DNA of 64,000 bases from Thermoanaerobacter ethanolicus JW 200 (GTDB lineage Bacteria > Bacillota > Thermoanaerobacteria > Thermoanaerobacterales > Thermoanaerobacteraceae): assembly GCF_003722315.1 (NCBI RefSeq), contig NZ_CP033580.1, forward strand, positions 1,115,001-1,179,000. Reading direction: 5' to 3'. How positions within the stretch are numbered: position 1 is the first letter of the stretch; each line of letters starts with the position of its first letter. Shown here one piece after another: positions 20,761-29,740 of the stretch. The notes beneath the pieces are model-generated. The model saw only the letters and a program-made list of their open reading frames with translations, was not told the origin of the DNA and made no database searches. Both the position numbers and the translations under genes were made by a program.

Positions 20761-21933
20761 ATGGATATTCTCAAAGAAGCTGAAAAAGTAGAAAAAGAAG
20801 TAATAGAATTAAGGCGAAAAATACACATGTACCCTGAATTAGGTTTTGAAGAAACAAAAACTTCTGAAATTGTTTATGATTATTTAAAAAATTTAGGGAT
20901 TGAAGTAAAGAGAATTGCTAAAACTGGCGTTGTGGGTACCCTTAAAGGCAATGGAAGCAAGACGATAGCTATAAGAGCAGATATGGACGCTCTTCCAATT
21001 CAAGAAGAAAATGATGTAGAATATGCATCGCAGATTCCAGGAAGAATGCATGCTTGTGGGCATGATGTTCATACAGCTATACTTCTTGGTACTGCTAAAC
21101 TTTTGGCAAATATGAGAGATAAGTTAAAGGGAAATGTTAAGTTTATATTTCAACCAGCGGAAGAAACAACGGGGGGAGCTCTTCCGATGATTGAAGAAGG
21201 AGTTTTAGAAAATCCTAAAGTTGATGCTATAATAGGACTACATGTAGACCCAGAACTTCAAGTGGGGCAAATAGGGATAACCTATGGAAAGGCTTATGCT
21301 TCTTCTGACATGATTGATATAATTGTAAAAGGCAAAAGTAGTCATGGGGCTGAGCCTCACAAATCGGTGGATGCCATAGTGATTGCTGCTAATATTGTAA
21401 ATATACTCCAAACAGTCGTTAGTAGAAAAGCTAACCCACTAAGTCCTATAGTGCTAACTATTGGTGCTATTGAAGGAGGATACGCACGAAATATAATAGC
21501 GGACAAAGTGAGGATGTCTGGAATTATAAGAATGATGGAAGAAGAAAAAAGAGACGAGATAGTTGAGATGGTGGAGAAGATTTGCGATAACACAGCAAAA
21601 GCTATGGGAGGAGAAGTAGAATTTAAAAGAACGATAGGGTATCCTTGCCTTGTAAATCACAAAGGTATGACAGACCTCATAAAAGAAACTGCTTTTCCTT
21701 TGCTAGGGGAAGGCAATGTAATAGAAGTGGCACCAACAATGGGAGTAGAAGATTTCGCTTATTTCTTGCAAAAGGTCCCTGGCAGTTTTTATAAATTAGG
21801 GTGTGGCAATAAAGAAAAAGGAATAGATAAACCTATACATAACAACCAATTTAATATCGATGAGGAGTGTATTAAAATTGGCCTTGCTGTACACGTCTCT
21901 ACAGTTTTAAAATATTTAAACTCAAATGGTTAA
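20761..21933 (+). CDS. M20-family amidohydrolase (amino-acid N-acylase type)
   Basis: A 390-residue di-metal peptidase/deacylase of the M20D group. Metal ligands are seen in GRMHACGHDVHTA (residues about 95-107) and in PAEETTGGA. The family includes N-acetyl-diaminopimelate deacetylases, hippurate hydrolases and IAA-amino-acid hydrolases; sequence alone does not decide. Closeness to murI favours a wall amino-acid role, as inference only. ATG 20761 is chosen 7 bases after AGGTGGG; a GTG at 20749 lies inside that site. Confidence 0.88.
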   Translation: MDILKEAEKVEKEVIELRRKIHMYPELGFEETKTSEIVYDYLKNLGIEVKRIAKTGVVGTLKGNGSKTIAIRADMDALPIQEENDVEYASQIPGRMHACGHDVHTAILLGTAKLLANMRDKLKGNVKFIFQPAEETTGGALPMIEEGVLENPKVDAIIGLHVDPELQVGQIGITYGKAYASSDMIDIIVKGKSSHGAEPHKSVDAIVIAANIVNILQTVVSRKANPLSPIVLTIGAIEGGYARNIIADKVRMSGIIRMMEEEKRDEIVEMVEKICDNTAKAMGGEVEFKRTIGYPCLVNHKGMTDLIKETAFPLLGEGNVIEVAPTMGVEDFAYFLQKVPGSFYKLGCGNKEKGIDKPIHNNQFNIDEECIKIGLAVHVSTVLKYLNSNG

Positions 21934-22097
21934 AAAATTTTTTGAAGGATTAAAAAATATTTGGAAAAAATGACGGGGATTTATTTATAAATATTCTTTT
22001 AAAACTTACGAAAAAGGTTTACTGCAGTTTTATTTATTTGCAGTGATTAATAATTTTACAAAACTGCAGGAAAAATTTCATGTAAAAAAATATTTAA
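21934..22097. other. AT-rich gap with a small hairpin
   Basis: No frame or promoter is convincing. A short stem ACTGCA/TGCAGT is at 22021-22044. The gap ends at the IS1380-type insertion, whose 5-base target repeat TTTAA is at 22093-22097. Confidence 0.5.
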
Positions 22098-22182
22098 CTT
22101 GGATTCGGCAAGTGAATTTACGAAATGCCCAAATAGAGCTATTTGAGGACTAAATTAAGTGAAAAATTTTTTACAAAAAATA

Positions 22183-22255
22183 TATGGAGATTCCCCTTTT
22201 TCTGATAAAATTTAAGTGTTAAACAAAAACATTAACAGAAAGGAGAATCTCCATA
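22183..22255 (+). promoter_or_regulatory. Inverted repeat masking the transposase ribosome site
   Basis: TATGGAGATTCCCCTTTTTC (22183-22202) is complementary, apart from one or two bases, to GAAAGGAGAATCTCCATA (22238-22255), which holds the GGAG of the transposase. A long read-through mRNA would hide the ribosome site; a transcript starting between the arms would not. Confidence 0.65.
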
Positions 22256-22257
22256 GT

Positions 22258-23613
22258 ATGAGTTTAACACTTAATCTTACAAAAGAAAAGGGGTTTTCAA
22301 AATATATTTTGCCAGCAACTTTTGACAATTTTACAGTATCAAACAATGTAACTTTCACCTATATCCAAGCATTTAAAGAAAAAATCGGCTTTAATAAAAT
22401 TCTTTCAAGCATATTATCCTTTAAAAAAGCACCAAATGCTGTTTTTCAACCAGCCGAGGTTATTGACTTTATGATTGATTCTGTAATTCAAGGGAATACT
22501 CGCTTTCTTCACATGGACCAACTAAGATATGATAATGCATACACAGAAATTAAAGGACATAAAGTTCCCAGCGAAAAAGTATGCAGAGACTTAATTAAAG
22601 CCATGCCTGAAAGTTCTCTTGAAGAATTAAGACTTATTAACAAGACTTTGCTTTCCTTGCAATCTAAAGGAACGAAACGTGAAGTCATTATGAATTTTGA
22701 CGATACAGTTTGTACTATATTTGGAGAGCAGGAAGGTGCTTCAGTAGGTTATAATCCAAGGTACCATGGTCGACCATCTTTCAAAGAGAAAATCGGCATT
22801 ATTGCTAATACTGATGAACTTGTTAATGTTACTCTTGAAGAAGGTAAACATCACACAAATCATGGTTTCTTAGATTTTGTAAAATCTTGCGAAGAACAGC
22901 TTCCTGAAAATTGGATAATTAAGCGAGTACGCGTTGACCGTGGAGCATTTGATTACGGTAATATACTGTATTTTGAATCTAAAGGTTATGAATATGTAAT
23001 GAAAGCTAAAAATCAGGCATGGATCAGATGCTTTATAGACTACGTCAATCAAAGAGAACACCTTTATCCTTGGACTGAAATAGATAAGACCTTTAGTGTA
23101 AATGAAATATATGCAAAAATGCCTAAATGGGATAAAGTACGCAGAATTGTGATTATACGCAAAAAACTGCCACAGCCCAAAACAGGGCAGATTTGTATGG
23201 ATATAGACGAATTCAAATATGAATATCAAGCTATAGTAACAAATATTGAGTACATGACACCTGAAGAGATATTTCATGAATACAACCAACGCTGCGACAT
23301 TGAAAACAAAATAGATGAACTAAAAGAAGGATTTGCTTTTTCAAAAAACAGTCAAAGAAACAAATTTTGCAACGAAATATTTTTGCTTATCAAAATGATC
23401 GCTTACAATCTCCATAATTGGTTCAAAAGGACTATCTTGCCAGAGTTTATGAGGCATCATGAGATAACCACAATAAGGCGGATATTATATAATGTACCTG
23501 GTAATCTTGTTGGGAAAGGACGTTATAGGCATATACGTTACCCTAATAATCCGTTTCTTAAGACTGTGATAACGTATATACGAAAAGCGCTAATGGTATT
23601 TTGCTTAACATAG
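22258..23613 (+). CDS. IS1380-type DDE transposase
   Basis: A 451-residue transposase. The first catalytic Asp is likely in IMNFDDTVC, followed by the family signature GYNPRYHGRPSF. The second is in VRVDRGAFDYG, and the C-terminal YNQRCDIENKIDELKEGF (split here as YNQRCDIENK / IDELKEGF) contains the Glu. The start is ATG 22258, 10 bases after AAAGGAG. No disruption, so probably active. Confidence 0.9.
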   Translation: MSLTLNLTKEKGFSKYILPATFDNFTVSNNVTFTYIQAFKEKIGFNKILSSILSFKKAPNAVFQPAEVIDFMIDSVIQGNTRFLHMDQLRYDNAYTEIKGHKVPSEKVCRDLIKAMPESSLEELRLINKTLLSLQSKGTKREVIMNFDDTVCTIFGEQEGASVGYNPRYHGRPSFKEKIGIIANTDELVNVTLEEGKHHTNHGFLDFVKSCEEQLPENWIIKRVRVDRGAFDYGNILYFESKGYEYVMKAKNQAWIRCFIDYVNQREHLYPWTEIDKTFSVNEIYAKMPKWDKVRRIVIIRKKLPQPKTGQICMDIDEFKYEYQAIVTNIEYMTPEEIFHEYNQRCDIENKIDELKEGFAFSKNSQRNKFCNEIFLLIKMIAYNLHNWFKRTILPEFMRHHEITTIRRILYNVPGNLVGKGRYRHIRYPNNPFLKTVITYIRKALMVFCLT

Positions 23614-23858
23614 TAAACACATAGAATATACCAAAAAATATACCAAATGATAGAAACCGCCATATCAAGTAGACGGTTAGCTTTGCTATACCTTAAAAGA
23701 GTAAATTAACTGTAAAAAACGATATAGCTTTTATTTTTTCAATGTAAATATTCAGTTATCAAAGTGCAAAACTTATAACAAAACACCGTTTTTTACATTC
23801 ATGGAAATTGAATTTTTAATTTGCTTGCTACTTGCCGAATTCAAGTTTAAATCAAATC

Positions 23859-23887
23859 TTGACATTTTTCATCAAATGATGCATAAT
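23859..23887 (+). promoter_or_regulatory. Promoter of a candidate sRNA or leader
   Basis: TTGACA (23859-23864), exactly 17 bases, CATAAT (23882-23887), 9 bases beyond the IS target repeat. Confidence 0.7.
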
Positions 23888-23893
23888 ATTTGT

Positions 23894-24042
23894 CGGAAGA
23901 GAGGTAATGTGAGTTTATCACCTCTGCCAATAGGTGAGAGGAAGCCTTAGGAATGTGTAAATCTTAACCCCCCTCAATTTTATGTACTTAAAAATTTCTC
24001 CCCCTAATCCCCCTTTACTGCCGGCATACTGCCGGTTTTTTT
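23894..24042 (+). ncRNA. Candidate C-rich small RNA
   Basis: A unit of about 150 bases from the promoter above to an intrinsic terminator (CCGGC/GCCGG, 24021-24035, then seven T). It has no start codon with a ribosome site. A 5' hairpin is formed by GAGGT/ACCTC around 23900-23930. Two exposed C tracts follow, CCCCCCTC (23968-23975) and CTCCCCCTAATCCCCC (23998-24013), which could pair with Shine-Dalgarno sequences. It may instead be only the 5' leader of the spoVB-like gene with an attenuator. Confidence 0.5.
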
Positions 24043-24050
24043 CATATATA

Positions 24051-24120
24051 AAAAGCACTGCGAATAAACTATTGTGAGGTGTTGTTTATGCACAATAGGT
24101 CTTTTATTCGCGGTGCTTTT
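24051..24120 (+). promoter_or_regulatory. Long hairpin with the spoVB-like start site in its loop
   Basis: AAAAGCACTGCGAATAAA plus CTATTGTG (24051-24076) pairs with 24091-24120 as 8, one G-U, 9 and 8 base pairs with a 4-base bulge. The 14-base loop is AGGTGTTGTTTATG, that is, most of the ribosome site and the ATG at 24088. The right arm is coding sequence. Confidence 0.75.
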
Positions 24121-25644
24121 ATATTAACTATTGCCAATATTATAGACAGAGGCATTGGATTTATCTTTAGAATAATTTTATCAAATATGTTAGGCCCGGA
24201 AGGTACGGGTATTTATCAATTAGTTCTTCCTATATATTTTGTTTCAATAACTTTTTTAACCTCTGGTACGATGGCTGTCACTTCTCGCTTTATTTCAGAA
24301 GAAAGAGCAAAAGGAAACAAAAAAAATATGTTTAAAATTTTAAAAATTACTTTTTTGATAGTATTGATAATTGCTTTTATCATTTCTTCGTTGCTATTTT
24401 TTAATGCTAAGTACGTAGCTGAAAAGTTACTTCACGAACCGAGAGCACTTTTATCAATTCTCATTTTTGCACCGGTGCTTATCATTGTTGCTTCTTCATC
24501 AGTGTTTAAGGGTTTTTTTCAAGGAGTCATAAATATGATACCTGCTTCAGTTTCAGAAATTGTTGAACAGATAGTACGGGTATCAACAACTTTATATTTA
24601 ATACAGCTTTTTACAGGAGCTACACTTGAATATTTAGTAGCGATAGCTATATTTGGCATATCTGCAGGTGAAATTGTCAGTTTTCTTATGTACATACTTT
24701 TTTACAAAAGGGAAGTAAAAATTATAAACAAAGAAATACCTTATGATGGAAAAGAATGGGATGCTTTTTCTATAGTAAAAACGATAGTGATTACTTCCAT
24801 ACCTATAACTTTTTCAAAATTAATTGTAAATGTGTTGGATTTAGCGGAATCTTTAATAATTCCTTCAAGACTTGTTGTCTCAGGTCTCACTCACAGTGAA
24901 GCGATGTCTGAATTTGGCAAAATGTTGGGTATGGCAGTACCTCTTGCTTACATGCCAGCAGTTATAACTTCAAGTCTTTCCACTACTGTACTTCCTGCAG
25001 TTTCTGAAGCAGCTGCTCTAAAAAAGTGGGATACAGTAAGACTTAGGATTAACCAAGCAATTGGCTATACTACTTTAGTAGCTTTTCCTGCTATAATTTT
25101 ATTTTTAGCTCTTCCTGATCAAATCTCTCAGCTTTTGTATCCCTCTTCACCAGGAGTAGGGGCTTTTGTGAGAGTGATTTCAATGGGAAGTATTTTCGCC
25201 TTTTTAGAAGCAGTAGTAGCGAGTATTCTCCATGGATTAGGAAAGCAAAATGTGGTTTTAAAAAATTCTATTATATGGTTGGGAGTCTGTATTATAGGTA
25301 TGTATTACTTAACCGCCATGCCACAACTTAGACTTTTTGGATATATATACAGCTTTATATTTGCCGATGCTCTTATTTTAATGCTAAATATGTTTGAACT
25401 CATAAAAATGACAGGATTAAGAATAGACTATTTAAATTGGCTTATAAAACCGATAACAGCATCAACAATTATGGGAATAATTGTTATAATTATCCACAGT
25501 AAATTGTTGACAATTAATGTTAATATGTGGATAAATATTTTTTTATCAATTTTTATAGGAATTCCTGCCTATTTACTGCTTTGCTCTGCGTTGAAACTAC
25601 CTTATATTGAGGATTTAAGAAAAATAATTTTGTTGAAAAATTAA
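24088..25644 (+). CDS. spoVB: SpoVB-like polysaccharide/lipid flippase
   Basis: A 518-residue membrane protein of the MOP exporter group (SpoVB/MurJ-like), with about 14 hydrophobic spans beginning at AFILTIANIIDRGIGFIFR and including GPEGTGIYQL, the family N-terminal signature. SpoVB proteins are needed for spore cortex synthesis and are thought to flip lipid-linked precursors. Several paralogues are common, so the exact role is uncertain. The start is ATG 24088, 7 bases after GAGGT, in the loop of a long hairpin. The upstream IS separates it from murI. Confidence 0.87.
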   Translation: MHNRSFIRGAFILTIANIIDRGIGFIFRIILSNMLGPEGTGIYQLVLPIYFVSITFLTSGTMAVTSRFISEERAKGNKKNMFKILKITFLIVLIIAFIISSLLFFNAKYVAEKLLHEPRALLSILIFAPVLIIVASSSVFKGFFQGVINMIPASVSEIVEQIVRVSTTLYLIQLFTGATLEYLVAIAIFGISAGEIVSFLMYILFYKREVKIINKEIPYDGKEWDAFSIVKTIVITSIPITFSKLIVNVLDLAESLIIPSRLVVSGLTHSEAMSEFGKMLGMAVPLAYMPAVITSSLSTTVLPAVSEAAALKKWDTVRLRINQAIGYTTLVAFPAIILFLALPDQISQLLYPSSPGVGAFVRVISMGSIFAFLEAVVASILHGLGKQNVVLKNSIIWLGVCIIGMYYLTAMPQLRLFGYIYSFIFADALILMLNMFELIKMTGLRIDYLNWLIKPITASTIMGIIVIIIHSKLLTINVNMWINIFLSIFIGIPAYLLLCSALKLPYIEDLRKIILLKN

Positions 25645-25661
25645 CAATTATAGTATATAAT
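25633..25661 (+). promoter_or_regulatory. Promoter of hydG
   Basis: TTGAAA (25633-25638), 17 bases, TATAAT (25656-25661), starting within the last codons of the upstream gene. Confidence 0.65.
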
Positions 25662-25716
25662 AAAAATAAAACTAAGCCCAAGGGGATTTTCCTGAGGGCG
25701 AGGGAGGAGATAAAGT

Positions 25717-27117
25717 ATGATAAAAGAAAAAGCGGATTTTATTGATGATGAAAAGATAAGACAGGATTTGGAAAAGGCTAAAAAAGCGACAAGTAAAGAT
25801 GCATTAGAAATTATAGAGAAAGCTAAAAAACTAAAAGGCATTACTCCTGAAGAAGCAGCGGTACTTTTAAATGTAGAAGATGAGGATTTGCTCAATGAGA
25901 TGTTTAAAGTAGCAAGGTATATAAAAGAAGAAATATATGGAAATAGGATTGTAATATTTGCTCCCCTTTATGTAAGTAACTACTGTGTAAACAACTGTAG
26001 ATATTGTGGTTACAGACATTCTAATGAGCAGGAAAGAAAAAAGCTTACAATGGAAGAAGTGAGAAGAGAAGTTGAGATTTTGGAAGAGATGGGACATAAG
26101 AGATTAGCGGTTGAAGCTGGAGAAGACCCTGTAAATTGCCCTATAGATTATATTATCGATGTAATAAAGACGATATACGATACAAAACTTAAAAACGGAA
26201 GTATTAGAAGAGTAAATGTCAATATAGCGGCGACTACTGTAGAAAATTACAAAAAACTTAAAAAAGTAGGAATAGGGACTTATATTTTATTCCAAGAAAC
26301 TTACCATAGGCCCACTTATGAATACATGCATCCACAGGGACCAAAATACGATTACGACTATCATTTGACTGCTATGGACAGGGCTATGGAGGCAGGTATT
26401 GACGACGTAGGATTAGGGGTTTTGTATGGGCTTTATGATTACAAATACGAAACTGTTGCAATGCTTTATCATGCGAACCATTTAGAGGAGAAATTTGGAG
26501 TTGGGCCACATACTATTTCAGTACCGCGACTTAGACCAGCTCTTAACACTTCCATAGATAAATTTCCATATATTGTATCAGATAAAGACTTTAAAAAATT
26601 AGTAGCAGTCATAAGAATGGCAGTGCCCTATACTGGAATGATTTTGTCTACAAGAGAAAAGCCTAAATTTAGAGAAGAAGTAATAAGCATTGGCATTTCT
26701 CAGATTAGTGCCGGTTCTTGTACAGGAGTAGGTGGATATCATGAAGAGATATCCAAAAAAGGTGGTTCAAAGCCACAATTTGAGGTAGAAGATAAAAGAA
26801 GCCCTAATGAAATTTTAAGGACTTTGTGTGAACAAGGGTATCTTCCAAGTTATTGTACTGCTTGCTACAGAATGGGACGTACAGGAGACAGGTTTATGAC
26901 CTTTGCGAAATCAGGGCAAATACACAACTTCTGTCTACCTAATGCGATACTAACCTTCAAAGAGTTTTTGATTGATTACGGGGATGAAAAAACAAAGGAA
27001 ATTGGAGAAAAAGCAATAGCGGTAAATTTAGAGAAAATTCCATCAATAACTGTAAGGGAAGAGACAAAGAGAAGACTAAAAAGAATAGAAAATGGAGAAA
27101 GAGACCTTTTCTTTTAA
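25717..27117 (+). CDS. hydG: [FeFe]-hydrogenase H-cluster maturase HydG
   Basis: A 466-residue radical SAM tyrosine lyase that makes the CO and CN ligands of the hydrogenase H-cluster. The SAM cluster motif is C90-x3-C94-x2-C97 (CVNNCRYC). The C-terminal C380-x2-C383-x22-C406 set binds the second cluster and separates HydG from ThiH. HydE and HydF genes are not in the window, so it stands alone here. GGGAGGAG ribosome site. Downstream lies a copy of the structured repeat. Confidence 0.95.
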   Translation: MIKEKADFIDDEKIRQDLEKAKKATSKDALEIIEKAKKLKGITPEEAAVLLNVEDEDLLNEMFKVARYIKEEIYGNRIVIFAPLYVSNYCVNNCRYCGYRHSNEQERKKLTMEEVRREVEILEEMGHKRLAVEAGEDPVNCPIDYIIDVIKTIYDTKLKNGSIRRVNVNIAATTVENYKKLKKVGIGTYILFQETYHRPTYEYMHPQGPKYDYDYHLTAMDRAMEAGIDDVGLGVLYGLYDYKYETVAMLYHANHLEEKFGVGPHTISVPRLRPALNTSIDKFPYIVSDKDFKKLVAVIRMAVPYTGMILSTREKPKFREEVISIGISQISAGSCTGVGGYHEEISKKGGSKPQFEVEDKRSPNEILRTLCEQGYLPSYCTACYRMGRTGDRFMTFAKSGQIHNFCLPNAILTFKEFLIDYGDEKTKEIGEKAIAVNLEKIPSITVREETKRRLKRIENGERDLFF

Positions 27118-27145
27118 ACTTAAAACCTCGTGAAAAGGAGGCTTT

Positions 27146-27469
27146 AGCTTGTTGACAAAATATTATCGCTGTTGGCATTTTGCATAGTTTGCTCCGGTGA
27201 TATCGCAGACTAAACTAGCGCTCGTCCTCGGGCTCAAGCGGGGCTCCGGGCACATTCGTCATCCTTGACTTAGTGCCCGCCTCCGCCATCACAAGGCTAC
27301 GGCCCCGCTTTCGCCTCTCAGCCTCGCTAAGTTTCCCGGCACTCAACTGAACGGGCTGGTCTTTTCTCTTATTCTCCTTTTTTAACATTTTCGGTTGAGT
27401 GCCGGGCTATCAAGTCGCTACACTTATGCAAAATGCCAACATGTTATATAAAGGTTTGTCTACAGTTTG
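27146..27469 (+). repeat. Terminator-flanked structured element, divergent copy C
   Basis: About 324 bp. It shares the outer ends (CTTGTTGACAAA ... TTTGTCTACAG) and the order of GC-rich blocks with copies A, B and D. The inner inverted repeat is different: GTTGGCATTTTGCATA with TATGCAAAATGCCAAC. A central helix is GCGGGGC/GCCCCGC where the others have GGCAGGG/CCCTGCC. A 14-bp hairpin (CCCGGCACTCAAC / GTTGAGTGCCGGG, 27339-27408) replaces the small GTTAC/GTAAC hairpin. CCTCG-stem hairpins flank it at 27122-27145 and 27471-27490. Type of element unknown. Confidence 0.75.
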
Positions 27470-27470
27470 A

Positions 27471-27498
27471 GACCTCGCTTTCACGAGGTCTTATTTTA
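27471..27498 (+). terminator. Terminator flanking copy C
   Basis: GACCTCG/CGAGGTC with a 6-base loop, then a T-rich run. A related hairpin (AACCTCG.../...GGAGGCTT) directly follows the hydG stop on the other side of the element. Confidence 0.75.
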
Positions 27499-27558
27499 TA
27501 TATTTTTACAATTAAAAATATGACACAATGCTAATGTCAGATGATTTACATCTTTTCC

Positions 27559-27586
27559 TTGTTAATTTAGCGATTAGGTGTATAAT
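27559..27586 (+). promoter_or_regulatory. Promoter of the PTS operon
   Basis: TTGTTA (27559-27564), 16 bases, TATAAT (27581-27586), 60 bases before the regulator gene. Confidence 0.55.
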
Positions 27587-27645
27587 ATAGACGTAAAAAG
27601 AGATACTATTATTAAATTAATGTCACAGAAAAGTGATGATGTAAA

Positions 27646-29727
27646 ATGAATAAGCTAAGTGGGCGCCAGCTGCAAATTTTAAGAAAAATACTGTCCTCTT
27701 CAAATACAAGAATGGAAGACATTATGAAAGAATTTGATATAAGCAAAAGGACAGTATACAGAGAAATTGCTTCTATAAATGAATTTGTTAAAAATTACAA
27801 CTCAAAAATTGTAAATAAAACTGATGGGTTGGTTATAGAAGGCAATGTTGCTGATATTGAGAAGCTAAAGCTGGATATAGTAGGATATCGTTCAGAGTTT
27901 GAAACAGAAGAGAGAAGAAAAATGATATTGTCAGAGCTTTTGCAGCTAAATGAGCCTGCTAAATTAGAGTATTTCAGCAAAAAATTTGGCGTTACCACTT
28001 CTACAATAAGTTATGACCTTAAAGAGTTGGAAAAGTGGATTGAAAAACAGGGATTAACTTTAATAACAAAGCCGGGTTATGGCGTTTATATATCGGGAAG
28101 CGAAAACTCTTTTAGAAAAGCTATAGCTAACTTTTTGTATGAGAATTTTGATACTGCAGATTTGATTGATTTCTTAAAAACAGGATATCTCGCAAAAAAC
28201 AATATTGAAAAAAACATAGATTTGAGGCTTTTAAACTTAATTGACTACGATACTGTCTTGAAAATAGAAAAGGCAATTTTAAAATTAAAATCACAAATTG
28301 ACTATGAAATTGTAGAAAGTTCCTATTTAGGCCTTGTCGTTCACCTTGCCTTGGCTATAAAAAGGCTTCAAAATGGTGAAACTATTGAAATGGGGGAAGA
28401 CAATTTACAGGAACTAAAAAAGACTAACGAATACAAATTTGCTAAAAAGTTAGCTAAATATTTACAAGAAGAATTGAATATACCTATACCTGAAGATGAG
28501 ATTGGTTATGTGACAATACACCTTATAGGTGCAAAGTACAGGTCAACTACTCAAAATTACAATGACAAAGACATAGAGATTATTGCCCGGGACATGATAA
28601 AGGAAGCAGAAAAAATTTTTGATGTCAGTTTTTCAGAAGATGAGTTTTTGGAAGATGGCTTAAAGAGTCATTTAGTTCCCGCGGTGTACAGATTGGAGAT
28701 GGGACTTGATATAAGAAACCCTTTGTTGGAGGATATAAAAACAAAATATCCTTTGCTTTTTGAAAAAAGTAATAGAGTTTGCGATGTTTTGCGAAAAAAA
28801 TTAAACATGGATATTCCAGAAGATGAAGTTGGATATATTGCTATGCATTTTGGTGCAGCTTTAGAGAGGAAAAAAGAGGCTGCAAAAAGGTACAACATAA
28901 TGGTTGTATGTGCTAGTGGTATTGGAACATCAAGGATGCTGATGTCAAAACTTCAGATGTTTCCACAAATAAACATAGTAGATGTTACCTCCAGCATAAA
29001 ACTAAAAGATTTAAAAGTAAGAGATGATATAGACTTAATTGTTTCTACAATACCTCTTGACATAAAAGACAAAAAAGTCGTTGTAGTAAATCCCTTGCTT
29101 TTAAAGGAAGATGTAGAAAAGCTAAAGAAGGCATTAAATACAGACTTTATTATGGAATATGGAATAAAAAAAGAAGAAGAAGGCAATTTTAAAAAAGAGG
29201 CTTTACACATAGCCAATTATGGTAAGAGAATTTTGGAGCTATGCGACAACATAACTTACATGACTGCAAAAGGTGAAAATTCTTCTCAAATAATAGAATA
29301 TATTCTTAAGAATTTGATAGATGAAAATTTAATTAATGAAAATCAAAAGGAGCAAATAAAAGAAAGACTTTTAAAAAGAGAAAGCTTAGGTAAAATAGTA
29401 TTACCAAACAAAGGATTTGTTATATACCATTGCACAATTGAAAATATAGATTTTCCATTAGTAGTTGTAGGAAAAGTTATAGAGGAAGTAAAAATGAAAA
29501 ATCTTGTAGGAGATTATGAAAAGATAAGGACAGCTTTTTTAATGGTAGCACTAGAAGGTGATAGAGAAGGAATTGAAGTTTTGGGAGATTTAAGTATGTC
29601 TTTAATTGAAAGAGAAGATTTAGTGAATACTCTTAACGAAGCACAGTCCCAAAAGGAGGTCAAAGAAAAAATAAAAGAAGTGTTATTGAAAAAATTTTAT
29701 GAAGAAATAAAAAGGATAATTACTTAG
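27646..29727 (+). CDS. PTS-regulated transcriptional activator (LicR/MtlR type)
   Basis: A 693-residue multidomain regulator. Two N-terminal helix-turn-helix regions (about 1-60 and 85-140) are followed by two PRD domains (about 190-400) whose conserved His residues are phosphorylated by the PTS. A EIIB-like domain follows with Cys in VVCASGIGTSRM near residue 423, then a EIIA-like domain (about 545-690) with YHCTIENIDFPLVVVG. It likely controls the PTS genes just downstream, sensing sugar flow through phosphorylation. The ribosome site (GTGATG) is weak. The sugar is not revealed by the sequence. Confidence 0.9.
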   Translation: MNKLSGRQLQILRKILSSSNTRMEDIMKEFDISKRTVYREIASINEFVKNYNSKIVNKTDGLVIEGNVADIEKLKLDIVGYRSEFETEERRKMILSELLQLNEPAKLEYFSKKFGVTTSTISYDLKELEKWIEKQGLTLITKPGYGVYISGSENSFRKAIANFLYENFDTADLIDFLKTGYLAKNNIEKNIDLRLLNLIDYDTVLKIEKAILKLKSQIDYEIVESSYLGLVVHLALAIKRLQNGETIEMGEDNLQELKKTNEYKFAKKLAKYLQEELNIPIPEDEIGYVTIHLIGAKYRSTTQNYNDKDIEIIARDMIKEAEKIFDVSFSEDEFLEDGLKSHLVPAVYRLEMGLDIRNPLLEDIKTKYPLLFEKSNRVCDVLRKKLNMDIPEDEVGYIAMHFGAALERKKEAAKRYNIMVVCASGIGTSRMLMSKLQMFPQINIVDVTSSIKLKDLKVRDDIDLIVSTIPLDIKDKKVVVVNPLLLKEDVEKLKKALNTDFIMEYGIKKEEEGNFKKEALHIANYGKRILELCDNITYMTAKGENSSQIIEYILKNLIDENLINENQKEQIKERLLKRESLGKIVLPNKGFVIYHCTIENIDFPLVVVGKVIEEVKMKNLVGDYEKIRTAFLMVALEGDREGIEVLGDLSMSLIEREDLVNTLNEAQSQKEVKEKIKEVLLKKFYEEIKRIIT

Positions 29728-29740
29728 GAGATGATCAAAA

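Larger units (their letters stand above)
22098..23845 (+). mobile_element. IS1380-family insertion sequence
   Basis: A 1748-bp element bounded by CTTGGATTCGGCAAGT on the left and the inverted ACTTGCCGAATTCAAG on the right, with the 5-base direct repeat TTTAA outside (22093-22097 and 23846-23850). One intact transposase gene. The right 230 bases are non-coding. It sits just upstream of the promoter at 23859. Confidence 0.9.

Noticed and set aside
25680-25716. CCCAAGGGGATTTTCCTGAGGGCGAGGG leader of hydG as a riboswitch
   Set aside because: Only about 30 bases, with a weak possible hairpin; too short for a known aptamer.
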